From Ruminococcus sp. (GTDB lineage: Bacteria > Bacillota > Clostridia > Oscillospirales > Ruminococcaceae): DNA of 15,502 bases. Shown here piece by piece: positions 13,871 through 15,502 of the stretch. The notes under the pieces are model-generated. The model made no database searches. It worked only from the letters and a program-made list of their open reading frames with translations, and had not been told where the DNA came from. How positions within the stretch are numbered: position 1 is the stretch's first letter; each line of letters opens with the position of its first letter. The translations under genes and the position numbers were made by a program. Where the stretch lies: assembly GCA_031262625.1 (NCBI GenBank), contig JAISHJ010000084.1, forward strand, positions 1 through 15,502, read 5' to 3'.

Positions 13871-14241
13871 CAGCTAACTGCTATAGCTTCAATCTCAACC
13901 AAAACATCTTTCGGAATTCTTCTTACTTCCACCGTTGAACGTGCTGGATTATTCGAAAAATATTCGGCGTAAACTTCATTCATCATTGCGAAATTTTCCA
14001 TGTTCGACAGAAAGACTGTAGTCTTAACTACATTTTCCATGTTGGAGCCGGCAGCTTCCAAAACCGCCTTGAGGTTACAGAGAACCTGTTTTGTCTGCAC
14101 TTCTATTCCGCCCGAAATAAGTTCTCCCGAAGGGGTAAGAGGAATCTGCCCGGAAGTAAATATCAGTCCTCCTGCTCTAACCGCCTGTGAATACGGACCG
14201 ATTGCAGCAGGAGCATTTTCGGTATTTATAATATCTCTCAT
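13870..14241 (-). CDS. ridA: RidA family 2-iminobutanoate/2-iminopropanoate deaminase
   Basis: Hydrolyses the reactive enamine/imine released by PLP enzymes such as threonine ammonia-lyase, giving 2-oxobutanoate and ammonia and protecting other PLP enzymes. It has 123 residues, usual for the trimeric YjgF/UK114 family. Landmarks are IGPYSQAV with Tyr17, FTSGQIP (28-34), KTTVFLSNM (73-81), PARSTVEV with the substrate-binding Arg101, and VEIEAIA with Glu118. Thr103 replaces the Cys found in many homologues. GAGGG lies just before the ATG. It starts 12 bases after the threonine ammonia-lyase stop, so the two are cotranscribed and their roles match directly. Confidence 0.96.
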   Translation of the reverse strand: MRDIINTENAPAAIGPYSQAVRAGGLIFTSGQIPLTPSGELISGGIEVQTKQVLCNLKAVLEAAGSNMENVVKTTVFLSNMENFAMMNEVYAEYFSNNPARSTVEVRRIPKDVLVEIEAIAVS

Positions 14242-14253
14242 TTTTACCCTCTC

Positions 14254-15486
14254 TTAATTAGCAAGTATTACCTTATAGCCTTCCTTTTCGAGGTTTTCAC
14301 AAACCCTTTTACCATGTTCGTTGTCGCTGACTTCGCAGACAATATGAAGGAACACATCCTGTGGGTCGAGGTCGGCACTTGTGCGGTCGTATTGCACATT
14401 AACTATATTCGCAAAACTCTCGGCGATTATTTTAGCAACTCGCTCAAGACTTCCGGGAACGTCGGGGAGAACAGTCTTGAAGCGAAGTTTCCTACCCCTC
14501 GCCGCAAGCCCGAGGTCGATAAGTTTATGTACAAATCCCATGTCAATGTTACCGCCTGAAAGCAAACATACGGCGCGTTTTCCGCGAATTTCCTCCGACA
14601 TTTTAAGCGCGGCGGCAAGAGAAGTCGCCCCGGCAGGCTCCACAAGCTGTTTGCACCGCTCAAGAAGATTAAGGATAGCAGAAGAAATTTCCGCATCGGT
14701 CACGGTTACCATAGCATCAGTATAGGTATTTATAAGCGAAGTTGTAAGTTCTCCGGGTGTCTTAACTGCTATTCCGTCGGCAATTGTCGCGGAAGTTAAA
14801 GTACTTATCCGCTTTTTTTCCGCAAAGGATTTGCATATAGCATCCGCGCCCGCGCTTTGAACGCCGATAATCTTTATACGCGGATTGATTGATTTTAAGC
14901 AGAAAGATACTCCGGCGAGAAGTCCGCCGCCCCCTGCGGGAACGAAAACAACGTCAACGCTCGGCATATCGCGCAGTATCTCAAAACCGAGAGTACCCTG
15001 CCCGGCGATTACGCTCACATCATCAAAGGGATGAATAAACTCAGCGTTTTTTTCTTTTGCTAAAGTTTTCGCGTGCTCATATGCTGAGTCGTAGCCGTCA
15101 CCGAAAAGAACAACTTCTGCTCCATATCCTTCGGTAGCGTTAATCTTCGCAATAGGCGTGCTTTTAGGCATAACTATCGTAGCAGTCATACCCAGAGCCG
15201 CCGCCGCGTACGCTACACCCTGCGCATGATTTCCGGCGGAAGCTGCAAGCACATTCTTAACACTGCCCTTTATTTCGCAAAGCTTATTATACGCGCCGCG
15301 AATCTTAAATGAGCCTGTTTTTTGTTGATTTTCATATTTAAGGTAGATATCGGTTCCGGCAAGCTTTGAAAAGGTTTCGGAACGCGTAAGCGGCGTTTTG
15401 TGAAGCACCTGTGAAAGCCTTCCCACCGCGTTTTCTACGTCCTTTATTGTAATTATATTCTGTACAGTTTCCGCGGTGTTTTCCAT
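14254..15486 (-). CDS. ilvA: Threonine ammonia-lyase with C-terminal ACT domain
   Basis: PLP enzyme that converts threonine to 2-oxobutanoate and ammonia, feeding isoleucine synthesis or threonine breakdown. It has 410 residues. The fold-type II catalytic part (1-325) has PLP Lys61 in GSFKIRGA, SAGNHAQG (83-90), the phosphate-binding GGGG (185-188) and SGGN (310-313). Residues about 333-410 form one ACT domain (FKTVLPDVPGSLERVAKII) that probably binds a regulatory amino acid. This layout matches the ~400-residue single-ACT clostridial type, between short TdcB and long IlvA with two regulatory modules, so tdcB is an alternative symbol. GGAG lies nine bases before the ATG. ridA follows in the same unit. 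The promoter is probably outside the window. Confidence 0.95.
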   Translation of the reverse strand: MENTAETVQNIITIKDVENAVGRLSQVLHKTPLTRSETFSKLAGTDIYLKYENQQKTGSFKIRGAYNKLCEIKGSVKNVLAASAGNHAQGVAYAAAALGMTATIVMPKSTPIAKINATEGYGAEVVLFGDGYDSAYEHAKTLAKEKNAEFIHPFDDVSVIAGQGTLGFEILRDMPSVDVVFVPAGGGGLLAGVSFCLKSINPRIKIIGVQSAGADAICKSFAEKKRISTLTSATIADGIAVKTPGELTTSLINTYTDAMVTVTDAEISSAILNLLERCKQLVEPAGATSLAAALKMSEEIRGKRAVCLLSGGNIDMGFVHKLIDLGLAARGRKLRFKTVLPDVPGSLERVAKIIAESFANIVNVQYDRTSADLDPQDVFLHIVCEVSDNEHGKRVCENLEKEGYKVILAN

Positions 15487-15502
15487 CTTTATCTACTCCT
15501 CT

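Noticed and set aside
1..15502. Search for mobile elements, CRISPR arrays, tRNA/rRNA genes and defence systems
   Set aside because: No transposase, integrase, spaced-repeat array, cloverleaf or defence-type domain was seen. Apart from the transporter/chemoreceptor operon and the unknown genes, the window is ordinary core chromosome.

Overview
The window looks like chromosome of a low-to-mid GC Gram-positive bacterium, most likely an anaerobic clostridial Firmicute of the gut type (Oscillospiraceae/Lachnospiraceae-like). The evidence is a SpoVG homologue, a Gram-positive style LexA, strong GGAGG ribosome-binding sites, sigma-A promoters with 17-bp spacing, a fused lipoprotein/permease amino-acid transporter, a chemoreceptor, and no outer-membrane functions. 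Base composition looks even throughout. I see no insertion sequence, prophage, CRISPR array, tRNA or rRNA, and no gene-free stretch over 300 bases.

Layout. (1) 2-388, plus strand: the C-terminal end of a membrane protein cut by the window edge, closed by a terminator that also serves the convergent operon. (2) 5189-433, minus strand: a three-gene operon of a substrate-binding/permease fusion, an ABC ATPase with an extra C-terminal domain, and a methyl-accepting chemotaxis receptor. A promoter lies upstream and a terminator downstream. (3) 6115-5372, minus: a cell-wall amidase with an SH3 domain and its own terminator. (4) 7895-6231, minus: a tightly coupled trio of a small membrane protein, an amidohydrolase of unknown substrate and a small acidic protein, with a promoter and a terminator. 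(5) 10145-7984, minus: murC then lexA, with two inverted repeats between them. (6) 10375-10671, plus: spoVG with a long leader, divergent from murC through overlapping promoters. (7) A NUDIX ADP-ribose pyrophosphatase (minus) divergent from pyrE (plus), each with a good sigma-A promoter, then an unrecognised 502-residue protein downstream of pyrE. (8) 15486-13870, minus: threonine ammonia-lyase followed by RidA.

How the genes work together. The transporter and chemoreceptor operon couples uptake of a small polar nutrient, probably an amino acid, to taxis, and is the most unusual locus here. Its substrate-binding lobes appear in reversed order, its ATPase carries a domain that resembles a degenerate GHKL/RsbW-type fold, and the receptor's sensor lacks parts of the usual amino-acid motif. 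The threonine ammonia-lyase and RidA pair is a clear enzyme and repair operon: RidA removes the reactive enamine/imine that the lyase makes. MurC, the amidase and SpoVG relate to the cell wall and division. LexA, the NUDIX enzyme and PyrE are housekeeping genes.

Several starts were moved from the longest open frame because of visible ribosome-binding sites. These are the chemoreceptor, the amidase (TTG), the small membrane protein, murC (TTG), spoVG and the NUDIX gene. The amidohydrolase start was moved to an ATG that overlaps the preceding stop codon.
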